DNA from: Methanolobus sp. WCC4
Lineage (GTDB): Archaea > Halobacteriota > Methanosarcinia > Methanosarcinales > Methanosarcinaceae
Length of the DNA stretch: 64,000 bases
NCBI RefSeq assembly: GCF_038022665.1
Contig: NZ_CP150629.1
Span: 1,656,480 to 1,720,479 of the forward strand
Direction of reading: 5' to 3'
In this document: piece by piece, positions 45,481-54,427 of the stretch
Layout: every line of letters begins with the position of its first letter
Numbering within the stretch: position 1 is the stretch's first letter
Program-made: the position numbers and the translations under genes
The notes under the pieces: model-generated
Told to the model about the DNA's origin: nothing
Seen by the model: the letters and a program-made list of their open reading frames with translations, nothing else
Database searches by the model: none

Positions 45481-47831
45481 TGTTCTCCCTCCTTCAGTTC
45501 GGAACCGATAGGTCCTATCTTTTCCAGATAGTCCACGAAATTCTCAATGGAACTGGCAAACCTCTCGCCCTCGGAAGCTGATATCCATTCCACTTTTAGA
45601 CGTTTGGGGTCTATTCCAACGTCACCAAGGACTTCCTGAAGGGCTTCCATCCTGTTCTTTGCATTGTAATTGGCAAAGATGTAGTGGCATTCCCCAAGAC
45701 GGCATCCTGCTACGAGCACACCGTCCGCACCATTTTCAAGTGCTTCAAGGACAAAGGATGGGTCCACACGTCCGGCACACATGACCCTTATGACACGGAT
45801 GTTGGTCGGATATTGTATCCTTGAAGTTCCGGCAAGGTCTGCACATGTGTAGCTGCACCAGTTACAGAGGAAAGCAACGACCAGCGGGAATTCTGATTTA
45901 ACTTCTGTAGCAGCGTGGATCTGAGCTATTATCTGCTCATCGGTGCTGTTACGCATCCATATGGCATCAGCAGGGCATGATGCACTACATGCTCCGCATC
46001 CCATACAGGAGAGCTCATCAACCACCGCCTTGCTGTCCACCATGGTGATCTTGTTGAACTTGCAGACATCTGCACATATGCCACAGCCTATGCATTTGTC
46101 CGGGTTGACATGTGCACTTAGCGGGTCCATCTCCAGTTCGCCCTTTGACAGGAGTTGCATTGCCTTAGCAGCAGCAGCACTTCCCTGGGCAATGGATACC
46201 TGTATCTCTTTAGGACCGGATGCGCATCCTGCTATGTAGATACCTTTTACGTGGGAGTCAACAGGTCTCATCTTTGGATGGGCTATTGAGAAGAAGCGGT
46301 CCGTGCGTCTTGTAAGATTGAGCACTCTGGATATCCTGTCCGCATCAGTGACGTTCTCCATGCCTGTTGCAAGGACTACGAGGTCGGAAGGTTCCTCGTA
46401 TATCTCACCGTTCAGGGTGTCCTCATAACGAAGCTGCAGTTTTCCTGTATTATCCTGGAGTATCTCCCCTACCTTCCCGCGAATGAAGCCGATGCCCATT
46501 TCCTGGCTGCGGATGTAGTATTCCTCGTACATCTCACCGCCTGCACGTACATCTATATAATGAATAGTAATATCAATTTCAGGATAGCGTTCCTTGAGAA
46601 GCTGTGCATTCTTCATGCTTGACATGCAGCATACTCTGGAACAATATGGGTTGCCGACCTTCTCATCCCTTGAACCGACACATTGTATGAATGATACCTT
46701 CTTCGGTATCTCCATTGTTGAAGGTGAGAGCACTTTTCCCTTTGTAGGACCGGCAGCGTTCAGCAGTCGCTCCAGTTCCATATTCGTGATGACATCAGGA
46801 TAGATGCCATAACCATATTCCTGTTTGCGGGAAGCATCGAAATGGTTGTAACCTGTTGCAAGTATTATGGCTCCCACGGTGAATTCCAGTTTTTCCTCTT
46901 TCTGATGATAATCTATAGCATCGGCAGGACATGCCTGTTTGCAGAGTCCGCAGCCTACACAGTACTCATTGTCAATATAGACCACCTGTGGGACAGCCTG
47001 TGGTATCGGCATGTTGATGGCCTTCGTCCTTCCAAGACCTGAATCGAACCTGTTGGCAATTTCCACAGGACAGACACGACCACATTCATCCACACAGCCC
47101 TTACACTTATCTTCAAGAACGTATCGTGGTTTTCTGGTAACGGTCACCTGGAAATTCCCTACAGGTCCTGAGACATCGGTGACCTCTGCAAGTGTTATAA
47201 GGTCTATGTTGGGGTGCTGGTCCACATCGGTCATCTTCGGAGCAAGCACACAGATAGAACAGTCGTTAGTGGGGAACACCTCGTTTAGCAGTGCCATCTT
47301 TCCACCGATGGTGGGTTCTTTCTCAACAACGTACACATGGTGTCCTGAGTTGGCAAGCGTGAGGGAGGCTTCGATCCCGGCAACGCCTCCTCCAATGACA
47401 AGCACATCCTTTGTAACGGGGACTTTCTTGAGCTGGAGCGGGTCCAGTAACTTGAGCCTGGCAATTCCCATCCTGATAAGGTCAAAGGCTTTCTGGGTGG
47501 CCATCTGAGGGTCATCCATATGGACCCATGAGCACTGCTCGCGGATGTTGACCATTTCCAGCATGAAAGGATTAAGACCCGCTTTTTCGAGCACCCTCTT
47601 GAAGGTCTGCTCGTGCAGGTGAGGTGAACAGGCTGCTACGAGTATATGATTGAGATCAAGGTCGGTTATGTCCTGGACGATGGATTCCTGTCCCGAATCA
47701 GAACACATGAACTGTATGTTCTTGGCAACTTTCACCCCGTCAAGCTCACTGACCTTTTCTCTTAATGACTCGACGTTTATGGTATGTGCGATGTTCAGTC
47801 CGCAATGACAGATGTAAACTCCAATTCGCAT
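45477..47831 (-). CDS. HdrA::MvhD fusion protein
   Basis: 784 residues. Residues 1-640 are HdrA: FAD motif [69 protein letters not shown] and the C-terminal CIGCGICADVCK and CMGCGACSASCPAD. From about 645 an MvhD domain follows ([46 protein letters not shown]). In M. acetivorans the first HdrA paralogue (HdrA1) stands with a polyferredoxin, matching this operon. It is convergent with the other hdrA operon, so two distinct soluble HdrA types sit within 9 kb. HdrB/HdrC for it are not adjacent. Confidence 0.93.
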   Translation of the reverse strand: MRIGVYICHCGLNIAHTINVESLREKVSELDGVKVAKNIQFMCSDSGQESIVQDITDLDLNHILVAACSPHLHEQTFKRVLEKAGLNPFMLEMVNIREQCSWVHMDDPQMATQKAFDLIRMGIARLKLLDPLQLKKVPVTKDVLVIGGGVAGIEASLTLANSGHHVYVVEKEPTIGGKMALLNEVFPTNDCSICVLAPKMTDVDQHPNIDLITLAEVTDVSGPVGNFQVTVTRKPRYVLEDKCKGCVDECGRVCPVEIANRFDSGLGRTKAINMPIPQAVPQVVYIDNEYCVGCGLCKQACPADAIDYHQKEEKLEFTVGAIILATGYNHFDASRKQEYGYGIYPDVITNMELERLLNAAGPTKGKVLSPSTMEIPKKVSFIQCVGSRDEKVGNPYCSRVCCMSSMKNAQLLKERYPEIDITIHYIDVRAGGEMYEEYYIRSQEMGIGFIRGKVGEILQDNTGKLQLRYEDTLNGEIYEEPSDLVVLATGMENVTDADRISRVLNLTRRTDRFFSIAHPKMRPVDSHVKGIYIAGCASGPKEIQVSIAQGSAAAAKAMQLLSKGELEMDPLSAHVNPDKCIGCGICADVCKFNKITMVDSKAVVDELSCMGCGACSASCPADAIWMRNSTDEQIIAQIHAATEVKSEFPLVVAFLCNWCSYTCADLAGTSRIQYPTNIRVIRVMCAGRVDPSFVLEALENGADGVLVAGCRLGECHYIFANYNAKNRMEALQEVLGDVGIDPKRLKVEWISASEGERFASSIENFVDYLEKIGPIGSELKEGEQ

Positions 47832-48029
47832 ATAGTTGCCTCCTTCCGAGATTGAATGATGACCTGAGTAAAGATATAGTTTTGGATGAATGGTGAAAAA
47901 CCATTGATTAACATCTCATTATTGGCTTTCTGTGCATATTTGGAATGTTCCATCATTGAAGCCAATCATCTATGCGAACAGTTTAACAGATGGCCATAAG
48001 GCTTTTAACCTAATTGTTCGTATTATTGA

Positions 48030-48100
48030 TTGTTTTACCTTCCTGCGCAGGGATGCGCAGAACTAAAGTGAAGAGAGGACATTGCGATGTCCTCTTCACC
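48030..48100 (+). ncRNA. Candidate small RNA, module 1
   Basis: Promoter-like ACAGTTTAACAGATGGCCATAA at 47978, then 90 bases later the hairpin GTGAAGAGAGGACAT-TGCG-ATGTCCTCTTCAC (48068-48099). The 5' end is a guess from TATA spacing. A stem near 48042-48060 (CTGCGCAGGGATGCGCAG) adds structure. Confidence 0.35.
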
Positions 48101-48294
48101 TTCCGATCATTCAGAATATCTATTTTCAAGCTTGTTTCATTAAACCGGTGCCAATATCTTTGCCCGGTTCCAGTCTTTTAAGCCAGGTTCTTAACTTTTC
48201 ATGTTTGTGTCAACCAGGTTCACAATATCATTGTAAAAAAATAACAGTTCGATCAATGGCCATAATAGTTTTATTATAAATCTGTATTGAATTA

Positions 48295-48370
48295 ATTGTT
48301 TGTACCCAACCAACAAACTTGCACGGAAATTGAGGGAAGGGGAGAACATATCCATGTTCTCTTCTCCCAC
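48295..48370 (+). ncRNA. Candidate small RNA, module 2
   Basis: Promoter-like ACAGTTCGATCAATGGCCAT at 48244 with TTTTATTATAAA, then 90 bases later GGGAAGGGGAGAACAT-ATCC-ATGTTCTCTTCTCCC (48334-48368). The loop-proximal part (GA-CAT, ATG-TC) resembles module 1. The 5' end is estimated. Confidence 0.35.
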
Positions 48371-48427
48371 CTTGCATTAGCCTTGCCAACTCCACAATAA
48401 AATTCCTCCTTTCATTGACTTTATTTT

Positions 48428-48460
48428 ACAGTTTGATCAATGGCTAGAAAAGTTATATAG
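48428..48460 (+). promoter_or_regulatory. Promoter of the PPC-protein/wHTH pair
   Basis: Third copy of the repeated stretch (ACAGTTTGATCAATGGCTAG) followed by GTTATATAGTATATT as TATA box. The ATG of the secreted protein is 92 bases from its start, and GTAGGAG precedes that ATG. Confidence 0.5.
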
Positions 48461-48519
48461 TATATTTTTTCATCTTTTTTCTGTTAACTAGTAAAAAATA
48501 ACTAGTAGGAGTACAAACA

Positions 48520-48981
48520 ATGAGAAAGATAGCAATAGGATTTATAGTACTTTTGCTCTGCATTTCAGTTGCAAGTGCAGGTCAGGACAACAAGAATAAA
48601 GATGATGGTTTTACTTTGATCAATGCAAAGGACCTGGGCTACAAGGTAGTTCCAGTGAAGTCAGACGATGGTGGGATCAGCATCATGTCAATTACCGATA
48701 CAATTACTCAGGGAGAGACAAACTGGCACTATGTTAATATTAATTCATATTATGATTCTCTAAATGTAGATCTTAATTGGGGAGATTCCAGTGATTCCCT
48801 TAAATTATACATCTATGATCCGAGTTACAATTGTATAGGTACATTCTATGATTCAGCAGATGGAAGTATCAATGGAAGAATCAATCTCTATATTTCCAGA
48901 AATGGTGGAATAGAACAGGGAACTTGGAGATACAGAGTTTATGGTTATTCTGTAAGTGGAACGGAAGATTATTCTATTTAA
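48520..48981 (+). CDS. Secreted protein with PPC-like domain
   Basis: 153 residues. Signal peptide MRKIAIGFIVLLLCISVASAG, then a linker and a beta-rich domain from about residue 62 (ITQGETNWHYVNINSYYDSL; LNWGDSSDSLKLYIYDPSYN; GTWRYRVYGYSVSGTEDY) resembling the bacterial/archaeal pre-peptidase C-terminal (PPC) fold, which in larger proteins assists secretion or binding. No catalytic domain is attached. Followed after 17 bases by a membrane wHTH protein, so they likely share a transcript; it may be the sensor-side partner or just a surface protein under its control. Confidence 0.72.
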   Translation: MRKIAIGFIVLLLCISVASAGQDNKNKDDGFTLINAKDLGYKVVPVKSDDGGISIMSITDTITQGETNWHYVNINSYYDSLNVDLNWGDSSDSLKLYIYDPSYNCIGTFYDSADGSINGRINLYISRNGGIEQGTWRYRVYGYSVSGTEDYSI

Positions 48982-48998
48982 TGTACTATTAGCTTAGT

Positions 48999-49709
48999 AT
49001 GAAAAAAATCAGATTTTTCCTCTTCTTTTTTTTCTTTTTAATATTTATTTGTCCTTGTGATGGTAACTATTTAATTGAACCGAATGAGGATTCTGATTTA
49101 ATAACCCATACAGATGGAGCAGAAGGGACAGATACATTCTGGGACCTGCCTTTTTACTTTAAATTAATAACCATCATTGCGTTTGTCCTTGCACTCGGCT
49201 GGAAACTTGTAGCAATTCTCACGGCATGGGTCAAGAAGGATCCCAAGAATGAGAATCGTCTTAAGATCCTCAACTTCATAGAGGATAATCCCGGTAGTAC
49301 GGTCAACATGATCGAGAAGGACCTTGGGATCAAAAGGGGAACTGTCCGTTACCATGTCAATACGCTGAAGGATTCCGGTAAGATACTCCTGTTCAAGAAC
49401 GGTAACTATGTAAGTCTCTTCCGTAACGGTACCGATCTGTGGAGAAAGGACCACAAGAGTACAATAGAACCTCATCTGCAGGGAATGACGTGCAAGAAGG
49501 TATGCAGTCTTATCTATGAGAATCCTGGCATAACCAATAAGGATATCTCAGATACATTGGGAATAACCAGATCAGCGGTGGCTTCCCATATAAGGACACT
49601 GGAAGAGATGGGGTGTCTTGTGGTCGAATCCAGTGGTAAGTTCAAGAACTATTACCTGGATACAGGTCATCATCCTGATAAATTACCTTTCTTTGAAAGG
49701 GTAGCCTGA
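48999..49709 (+). CDS. Membrane-anchored regulator with two winged-helix domains
   Basis: 236 residues. N-terminal signal or membrane helix (KKIRFFLFFFFFLIFICPC), a short external stretch, a second helix (FKLITIIAFVLALGWKLVAIL), then two winged-helix domains: about 80-150 (NPGSTVNMIEKDLGIKRGTVRYHVNTL) and 160-225 (NPGITNKDISDTLGITRSAVASHIRTL). This layout is typical of methanogen transcription factors tethered to the membrane. It sits 17 bases after the secreted PPC-like protein and may sense an external signal through it. The target could be its own promoter repeats upstream. Function is inferred. Confidence 0.8.
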   Translation: MKKIRFFLFFFFFLIFICPCDGNYLIEPNEDSDLITHTDGAEGTDTFWDLPFYFKLITIIAFVLALGWKLVAILTAWVKKDPKNENRLKILNFIEDNPGSTVNMIEKDLGIKRGTVRYHVNTLKDSGKILLFKNGNYVSLFRNGTDLWRKDHKSTIEPHLQGMTCKKVCSLIYENPGITNKDISDTLGITRSAVASHIRTLEEMGCLVVESSGKFKNYYLDTGHHPDKLPFFERVA

Positions 49710-50097
49710 TAATCTCAAAAGCTGATGTATGTTAAAAAATGTAATTGTGCAGATGTATGTGCTTTTGCATTTTATTTATTTTCAAGTATGTAGTTTTTTC
49801 CACAATCCTTTTTCTAACCCTGTGCATCCGGGGACACATCACTGACCTTGATCAGTCCAGATAGATTTATAAAGTTCTGACAACTATTTTAATTGGGTAA
49901 ATGTATGGGAATAGGGAGTGAATTTTGTCTGTGTGAAAGATGTTCATTGAAATGAATGTGGCAATGACGCATCATAAATGAACACTTTATGATCATTATA
50001 TACAGGTATCCACCTGGAAACTGTTCTCCTTATATCCAAGTATCCCTAATATAGCAGTATCTTAAAGATATCGTAAATAGGAAGCATGGTGAATAAA
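49710..50097 (+). promoter_or_regulatory. Upstream region of hcp with inverted repeat operator
   Basis: About 390 bases with no ORF. The inverted repeat TCATAAA-N7-TTTATGA (49972-49992) lies directly before TATA-like CATTATATAC (49994-50003), a place where a repressor or activator would act. A second palindromic stretch, GTATCTTAAAGATATC, is at about 50058-50073. Confidence 0.5.
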
Positions 50098-51783
50098 ATG
50101 TTCTGTTATCAGTGTGAAGAAACCTTGAATGCAACCGGTTGTACAAAGAACGGTGTATGTGGAAAGAAAGCTGAAGTTGCAGACCTTCAGGATGACCTTA
50201 TCTATGTCCTGAAAAGTATTGCGTTCTACAACTCCAAGGCAAGGGAGAACAATCTTAACGATGCAAAGACCGATGAGTTCATTCTTGACGGGCTATTCGC
50301 AACGGTCACGAATACCAATTTCAGCAAGGCTGACTTTGAAAAGCTCATCAGTGAAGGCTTTGAGATCAAGGATGGGATAAAGAAGAAACTGATGGATGCC
50401 AAGGTCATCAATGAGAAGTCCGGATCATCCTTCCCCGCATGGATCAAAGAGAAGCTCCTTGGTGCAAGTCCCAATGCAGGCGAGGAGATACCCGTCATGG
50501 CAAAGGTCACCCCTCAGACCCTTGCAAATATCAACACCGGTATACTTGCCACAGAGAACGAGGACATCCGTTCACTCAGGGAATTGCTTGTCTACGGCCT
50601 TAAAGGAATGGCAGCCTATGCCCACCATGCAAATGTTCTCGGCTACAAGGATGACAATGTAATGGCATTCTTCGAGAAAGCCCTTCTTGCAACTATGGAT
50701 GATGATATGGGTGTCGATGAACTGGTCCCAATGGTACTTGAATGTGGTACACATGGTGTCACTACCATGGCACTGCTTGACAAGGCAAACACCACGACCT
50801 ACGGCAATCCTGAGCCAACTGCAGTCAATATCGGTGTCAGCGATAAACCTGGTATCCTTGTCAGTGGACACGACCTGCATGACCTTGCACAACTGCTTGA
50901 GCAAACGCAGGGAACAGGTGTTGATGTTTATACTCATGGTGAGATGCTTCCGGCAAACTCTTACCCTGCTTTCAAGAAGTATGATAACTTCGTTGGCAAC
51001 TACGGTGGATCATGGTGGGAACAAAAAGAGGAATTCGAGAAGTTCAATGGTCCTATATTCATGACCACCAACTGTATCGTTCCTCCCAAGGAAAGCTACA
51101 TCGACAGGATCTACACAACAGGTATAGTCGGTTTCGATGGTGTAACACACATCAATGCCGGTGAGGACGGAGGCAAGGACTTCTCTGCTATCATAGAGCA
51201 GGCAAAGACATGCAAACCACCTGAACAGCTTGAGGAAGGAACCATCATGGGAGGTTTCGCCCACGTATCCGCACTCTCCGTAGCTGACAAGATCATCGAG
51301 GCTGTAAAGGGCGGACAGATCAAGAAGTTCGTTGTCATGGCAGGATGTGACGGAAGACACAAGGAAAGAAGTTACTACACTGACTTTGCAGAAGCTCTTC
51401 CAAAGGACACTGTCATCCTCACAGCAGGATGTGCAAAGTACCGCTACAACAAGCTCGATCTTGGTGATATAGGTGGTATTCCAAGGGTCATTGACGCAGG
51501 CCAGTGTAACGATTCCTACTCACTGGTAGTTATCGCGCAGGCGCTTGCTGAGGCATTCGGACTTGATGATATCAACGACCTGCCTGTATCATATAATATC
51601 GCATGGTACGAGCAGAAGGCATGCCTTGTCCTGCTTGCACTTCTCAGTCTTGGTGTCAAGAACATCATGCTCGGTCCTACACTGCCGGCATTTGTCTCAC
51701 CGAACGTTCTCAATGTCCTTGTTGAGAACTTCAACATCAGGCCGAACTCAACAGTTGAAGAGGACCTCAACCTCCTCATTTAA
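50098..51783 (+). CDS. hcp: Hydroxylamine reductase / hybrid cluster protein
   Basis: 561 residues. The N-terminal cluster motif [23 protein letters not shown] (Cys spacing C-x2-C-x8-C-x5-C) and later hybrid-cluster ligands ([42 protein letters not shown]) are all present. Hcp reduces hydroxylamine and, in bacteria, nitric oxide, and is usually linked to nitrosative or oxidative stress. Start chosen at ATG 50098 with GGTGA about five bases upstream; an in-frame ATG exists at 50086. A terminator follows, so it is monocistronic. Confidence 0.95.
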   Translation: MFCYQCEETLNATGCTKNGVCGKKAEVADLQDDLIYVLKSIAFYNSKARENNLNDAKTDEFILDGLFATVTNTNFSKADFEKLISEGFEIKDGIKKKLMDAKVINEKSGSSFPAWIKEKLLGASPNAGEEIPVMAKVTPQTLANINTGILATENEDIRSLRELLVYGLKGMAAYAHHANVLGYKDDNVMAFFEKALLATMDDDMGVDELVPMVLECGTHGVTTMALLDKANTTTYGNPEPTAVNIGVSDKPGILVSGHDLHDLAQLLEQTQGTGVDVYTHGEMLPANSYPAFKKYDNFVGNYGGSWWEQKEEFEKFNGPIFMTTNCIVPPKESYIDRIYTTGIVGFDGVTHINAGEDGGKDFSAIIEQAKTCKPPEQLEEGTIMGGFAHVSALSVADKIIEAVKGGQIKKFVVMAGCDGRHKERSYYTDFAEALPKDTVILTAGCAKYRYNKLDLGDIGGIPRVIDAGQCNDSYSLVVIAQALAEAFGLDDINDLPVSYNIAWYEQKACLVLLALLSLGVKNIMLGPTLPAFVSPNVLNVLVENFNIRPNSTVEEDLNLLI

Positions 51784-51805
51784 GCTTTTTACAGCAGTTC
51801 TTAAC

Positions 51806-51840
51806 AAGGCTTTTATTTTAAGCCTTGATCTTTCTTTTTA
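51806..51840 (+). terminator. Terminator of hcp
   Basis: AAGGCTT-N7-AAGCCTT (51806-51826) followed by GATCTTTCTTTTTATC, just after the hcp stop. Confidence 0.72.
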
Positions 51841-51856
51841 TCTAGGAAGTGGATCA

Positions 51857-52195
51857 ATGAAAATTACAAGTTATACAGGTGCAGAGAAGAAAGACAACCC
51901 GCACGGGGTTACAGTACACAAGCTCTATGATACAGAACATGCCCAGGTCATGCACATGCAACTGAAGCCGGGCGAGGCGCTCAAAAAACATTCAACTCCT
52001 GTGGATGTGTTCTTCTATGTGCTTGAAGGCGAAGGCATCGTTGAGATAGGTGATGAACAGCAGACCGTTACAAAGGACATGCTCATTGAAAGTCCTGCAA
52101 AGGTCCCACACAGGCTTTTGAACGAAAGCGACGGACTTTTCCGTGTTCTTGTGACGAAGGTCCCACGTCAGACCGAACCGACAAAGATGGTTTGA
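51857..52195 (+). CDS. Cupin-domain protein
   Basis: 112 residues, a single cupin barrel. Motif 1 is seen around MQLKPGEALKKHSTPVDVFFYVLEGEG and motif 2 around PAKVPHRLLNE; His and Glu positions are partly kept, so a metal site is possible. Start at ATG 51857, preceded by AAGTGGATC. Small cupins like this are often of unknown function. It stands alone between hcp and the FTR gene. Confidence 0.8.
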   Translation: MKITSYTGAEKKDNPHGVTVHKLYDTEHAQVMHMQLKPGEALKKHSTPVDVFFYVLEGEGIVEIGDEQQTVTKDMLIESPAKVPHRLLNESDGLFRVLVTKVPRQTEPTKMV

Positions 52196-52333
52196 ACAAA
52201 GGTGGTTCAGGTCGGTATATCCAATGTCTGCCTCTTTTTCAGACTGGAAAAATAAGGTCGGGCGGAAATAGATAAATAATGATATCTTGAATATACCAAT
52301 CATACTTTTATTGACTAGAACAGGAGATCATCT

Positions 52334-52612
52334 ATGACAGACCTTGCGCCAATTATGGAAAAAACACACGAATGGGCATCAAAATATGCAAAGAAGAAAG
52401 GTTTTATCTTAAACCCTGATGAAGAGATGCTTCAAATGGTCATTGAAGGGCTTGCCCGGAACAAGGAGGAGCATGGCAAACAGTATTGTCCGTGCAGGTT
52501 GAGGACCGGCGACGATGAAGAGGACCGTAAGATAATCTGTCCATGTATCTATCATCACGATGAGATCGAGGACGAGGGTAGCTGTCACTGTTCTTTGTTC
52601 TTTAAGGTCTGA
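52334..52612 (+). CDS. Ferredoxin:thioredoxin reductase catalytic subunit-like
   Basis: 92 residues. The three cysteine motifs CPC, CPC and CHC (YCPCRLRTG, IICPCIYHH, GSCHCSLFF) match the FTR catalytic chain, where they hold a 4Fe-4S cluster next to a redox-active disulfide. In methanogens such proteins pass electrons from ferredoxin to thioredoxin or other thiol targets. No variable subunit is needed in archaeal forms. GGAGATCATCT precedes the ATG. It is 70 bases before the fwd operon. Confidence 0.9.
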   Translation: MTDLAPIMEKTHEWASKYAKKKGFILNPDEEMLQMVIEGLARNKEEHGKQYCPCRLRTGDDEEDRKIICPCIYHHDEIEDEGSCHCSLFFKV

Positions 52613-52680
52613 AAGTATCTCCTATGAAAAAAGGTTCCTGAACAAAGATTTAACGAACGCATTTCCAGAAGGTGAAAATG

Positions 52681-53142
52681 ATGGCAAATGTAATGGAGAT
52701 ATACCAGTTACTTCCAAAGACGAACTGTAAGGAATGCGGGAAGAGCACATGTATGGCATTTGCCGTGGATCTTCTGGGACGCAAGGTAAAAGTGGATGAT
52801 TGTACTCCCCTTGTTAATGAAACAAAGCACAAGGACAATTATGCGAAATTATCGGAGATGTTCGCTTCTGTAAAGGATGTCACAGAGACCGGTCTCATAG
52901 TCCATAATGAGAAGTGTATCGGCTGTGGTAATTGTGTTGTGGCGTGTCCTGTGAATGTCGCCAATGACCCTCTGGGCGCAGGCAGTGGAAAAGCACCCAC
53001 ATCTGATAAGGTCATTTTCAAGGTTGAAGATGGTGTCGTGAAGGCTAGCAACGTACAGGAATGTCGTCGTTTCGGAGAGAACAAGATCCTTTGTGTCGCA
53101 TGCATAGATACTTGTCCTACAAAGGCAATTGAATTTGTTTGA
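52681..53142 (+). CDS. FwdG-like iron-sulfur protein with N-terminal Fe-S domain
   Basis: 153 residues. The N-terminal part (PKTNCKECGKSTCMAFAVDLL) is a C-x2-C-x4-C four-cysteine Fe-S domain like that at the start of the acetyl-CoA decarbonylase gamma subunit. The C-terminal half has two ferredoxin clusters (CIGCGNCVVACPVN and ILCVACIDTCPTKA plus an extra upstream Cys). It precedes fwdB and fwdD and likely passes electrons to formylmethanofuran dehydrogenase in place of FwdG. Start at ATG 52681, five bases after GGTGA. An added N-terminal domain on FwdG is notable. Confidence 0.82.
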   Translation: MANVMEIYQLLPKTNCKECGKSTCMAFAVDLLGRKVKVDDCTPLVNETKHKDNYAKLSEMFASVKDVTETGLIVHNEKCIGCGNCVVACPVNVANDPLGAGSGKAPTSDKVIFKVEDGVVKASNVQECRRFGENKILCVACIDTCPTKAIEFV

Positions 53143-53176
53143 TCGTTCCCTGTCCTTTTTTTAGTGTGGTGATAAT

Positions 53177-54427
53177 TTGAGTGAATATTATGTTTGTACG
53201 GGCTGTGCTCTCCTCTGTGACGATATAGAGGTCGAGACAGAAGATAACAAGGTGATAAAGGTCCATGCTGCATGCCGCAAAGGCGTTGCACGCATGAAAG
53301 GTTGCAGCGATTCGATGGAATGCACCATCGATGGCGAGAAGGCAGAAGTCGGTGATGCTATCCAAAAGGCTGCAGGTATATTGGGGAATGCTGAGAATCC
53401 TCTGATCTTTGGTCATGGCAATTCCAGTTCAGAGGCGCAGAAAAGGTCCATCGATCTTGCAAAAAGGACTGGAGCATACATTGATGATACTTCCTCGTTC
53501 TGTCAGGGTCCGATAATAGAGGCGATACTTCAGGACAGGATAAAGACATGTACCCTTGATGATGTAAGGCACAAGGCCGATGTAATAATATTCTGGGGTG
53601 CAGACCCTTCCAATTCACACCCACGTCATCTTTCAAGATATTCCTATTTCCCACGTGGTAAGGAGCGCCAGAGGGGATGGGAAGAGGACAGGACCGCAAT
53701 AACCATCGATATCAGGAAGTCCGATACTGCCGTTATATCCGGTGATACTCGTTTCTACCAGATCCCGATGGCTGGGGATGCGGAGTTCATGGAGGCTCTT
53801 GTAAGTGCGCTGTCAGGAAAAGTTCCTAAAACATCCTATGGTTTCGATGTTAAAAGGATACTTGAGCTGTCAAATGTGCTGAAGAAGGCAAAGTTTGGTG
53901 TCATCTGTGTTGGTCTGGGACTCATCTACTCTCTTGAGGAACTCGAACCATTGTTCACGCTGATGGATAAGCTCAATGAAGTATCTGACTTCAATCTTAT
54001 CCCGATGGTCGGACAATATAATATGAGAGGTTTCGATCACAATCTCTTTGAAGAGACAGGATACATCAACCGTGTCAAGTTCAACCCTGAAACAGGTGAA
54101 GCAGAACACGGCGCTGAACATTCGGTTGTTGAGGCTCTCAGGAGCAAGGCCGTGGATGCCGCCCTTATCATAGGCTCCGACCCGTTGTCAAGCCTGCCGC
54201 TTTCCGTTGCACGCTATCTTGCTGAGATCCCACTGATCACCATCGACCCATGTAGGAACCTTACAGCAACAAAGTCCACGGTAACGATCCCCTGTGCACT
54301 TGGAGGTGTTGAAGCAGGTGGCACAGCCATCAGGATGGATGGAGTGGAGATAGAGATGAAAAAGATAATCGATACCGATAATCTCTCCGATGAGGAGATA
54401 CTTACAAGGATCACGGAGGCGATCTGA
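53177..54427 (+). CDS. fwdB: Formylmethanofuran dehydrogenase subunit B
   Basis: 416 residues. TTG start at 53177, four bases after GGTGAT. The 4Fe-4S motif is VCTGCALLCDD with ACRKG as fourth ligand region; TSSFCQGPIIEAIL contains the probable Mo/W-ligand Cys. FWGADPSNSHPRH and GSDPLSSLP are typical of the bisPGD-binding fold. FwdB reduces CO2 to formate inside the Fwd complex, the first step of CO2 reduction (or the last of methyl oxidation). In better-known FwdB the active-site Cys is followed by His; here it is Gln. Metal type (Mo or W) cannot be told. Confidence 0.93.
   Translation: MSEYYVCTGCALLCDDIEVETEDNKVIKVHAACRKGVARMKGCSDSMECTIDGEKAEVGDAIQKAAGILGNAENPLIFGHGNSSSEAQKRSIDLAKRTGAYIDDTSSFCQGPIIEAILQDRIKTCTLDDVRHKADVIIFWGADPSNSHPRHLSRYSYFPRGKERQRGWEEDRTAITIDIRKSDTAVISGDTRFYQIPMAGDAEFMEALVSALSGKVPKTSYGFDVKRILELSNVLKKAKFGVICVGLGLIYSLEELEPLFTLMDKLNEVSDFNLIPMVGQYNMRGFDHNLFEETGYINRVKFNPETGEAEHGAEHSVVEALRSKAVDAALIIGSDPLSSLPLSVARYLAEIPLITIDPCRNLTATKSTVTIPCALGGVEAGGTAIRMDGVEIEMKKIIDTDNLSDEEILTRITEAI

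Larger units (their letters stand above)
47832..48519. other. Gene-free region with repeated promoter-hairpin modules
   Basis: About 690 bases between the divergent HdrA fusion and the secreted protein gene. Three related promoter-like stretches start at 47978, 48244 and 48428, each beginning ACAGTT and containing ATGGC. The first two are each followed after exactly 90 bases by a hairpin. No protein-coding ORF is convincing. Confidence 0.55.

Noticed and set aside
48082-48279. Plus-strand ORF of 65 codons in the promoter-hairpin region
   Set aside because: It crosses one hairpin and the second promoter-like repeat, has no ribosome site and no recognisable protein features.
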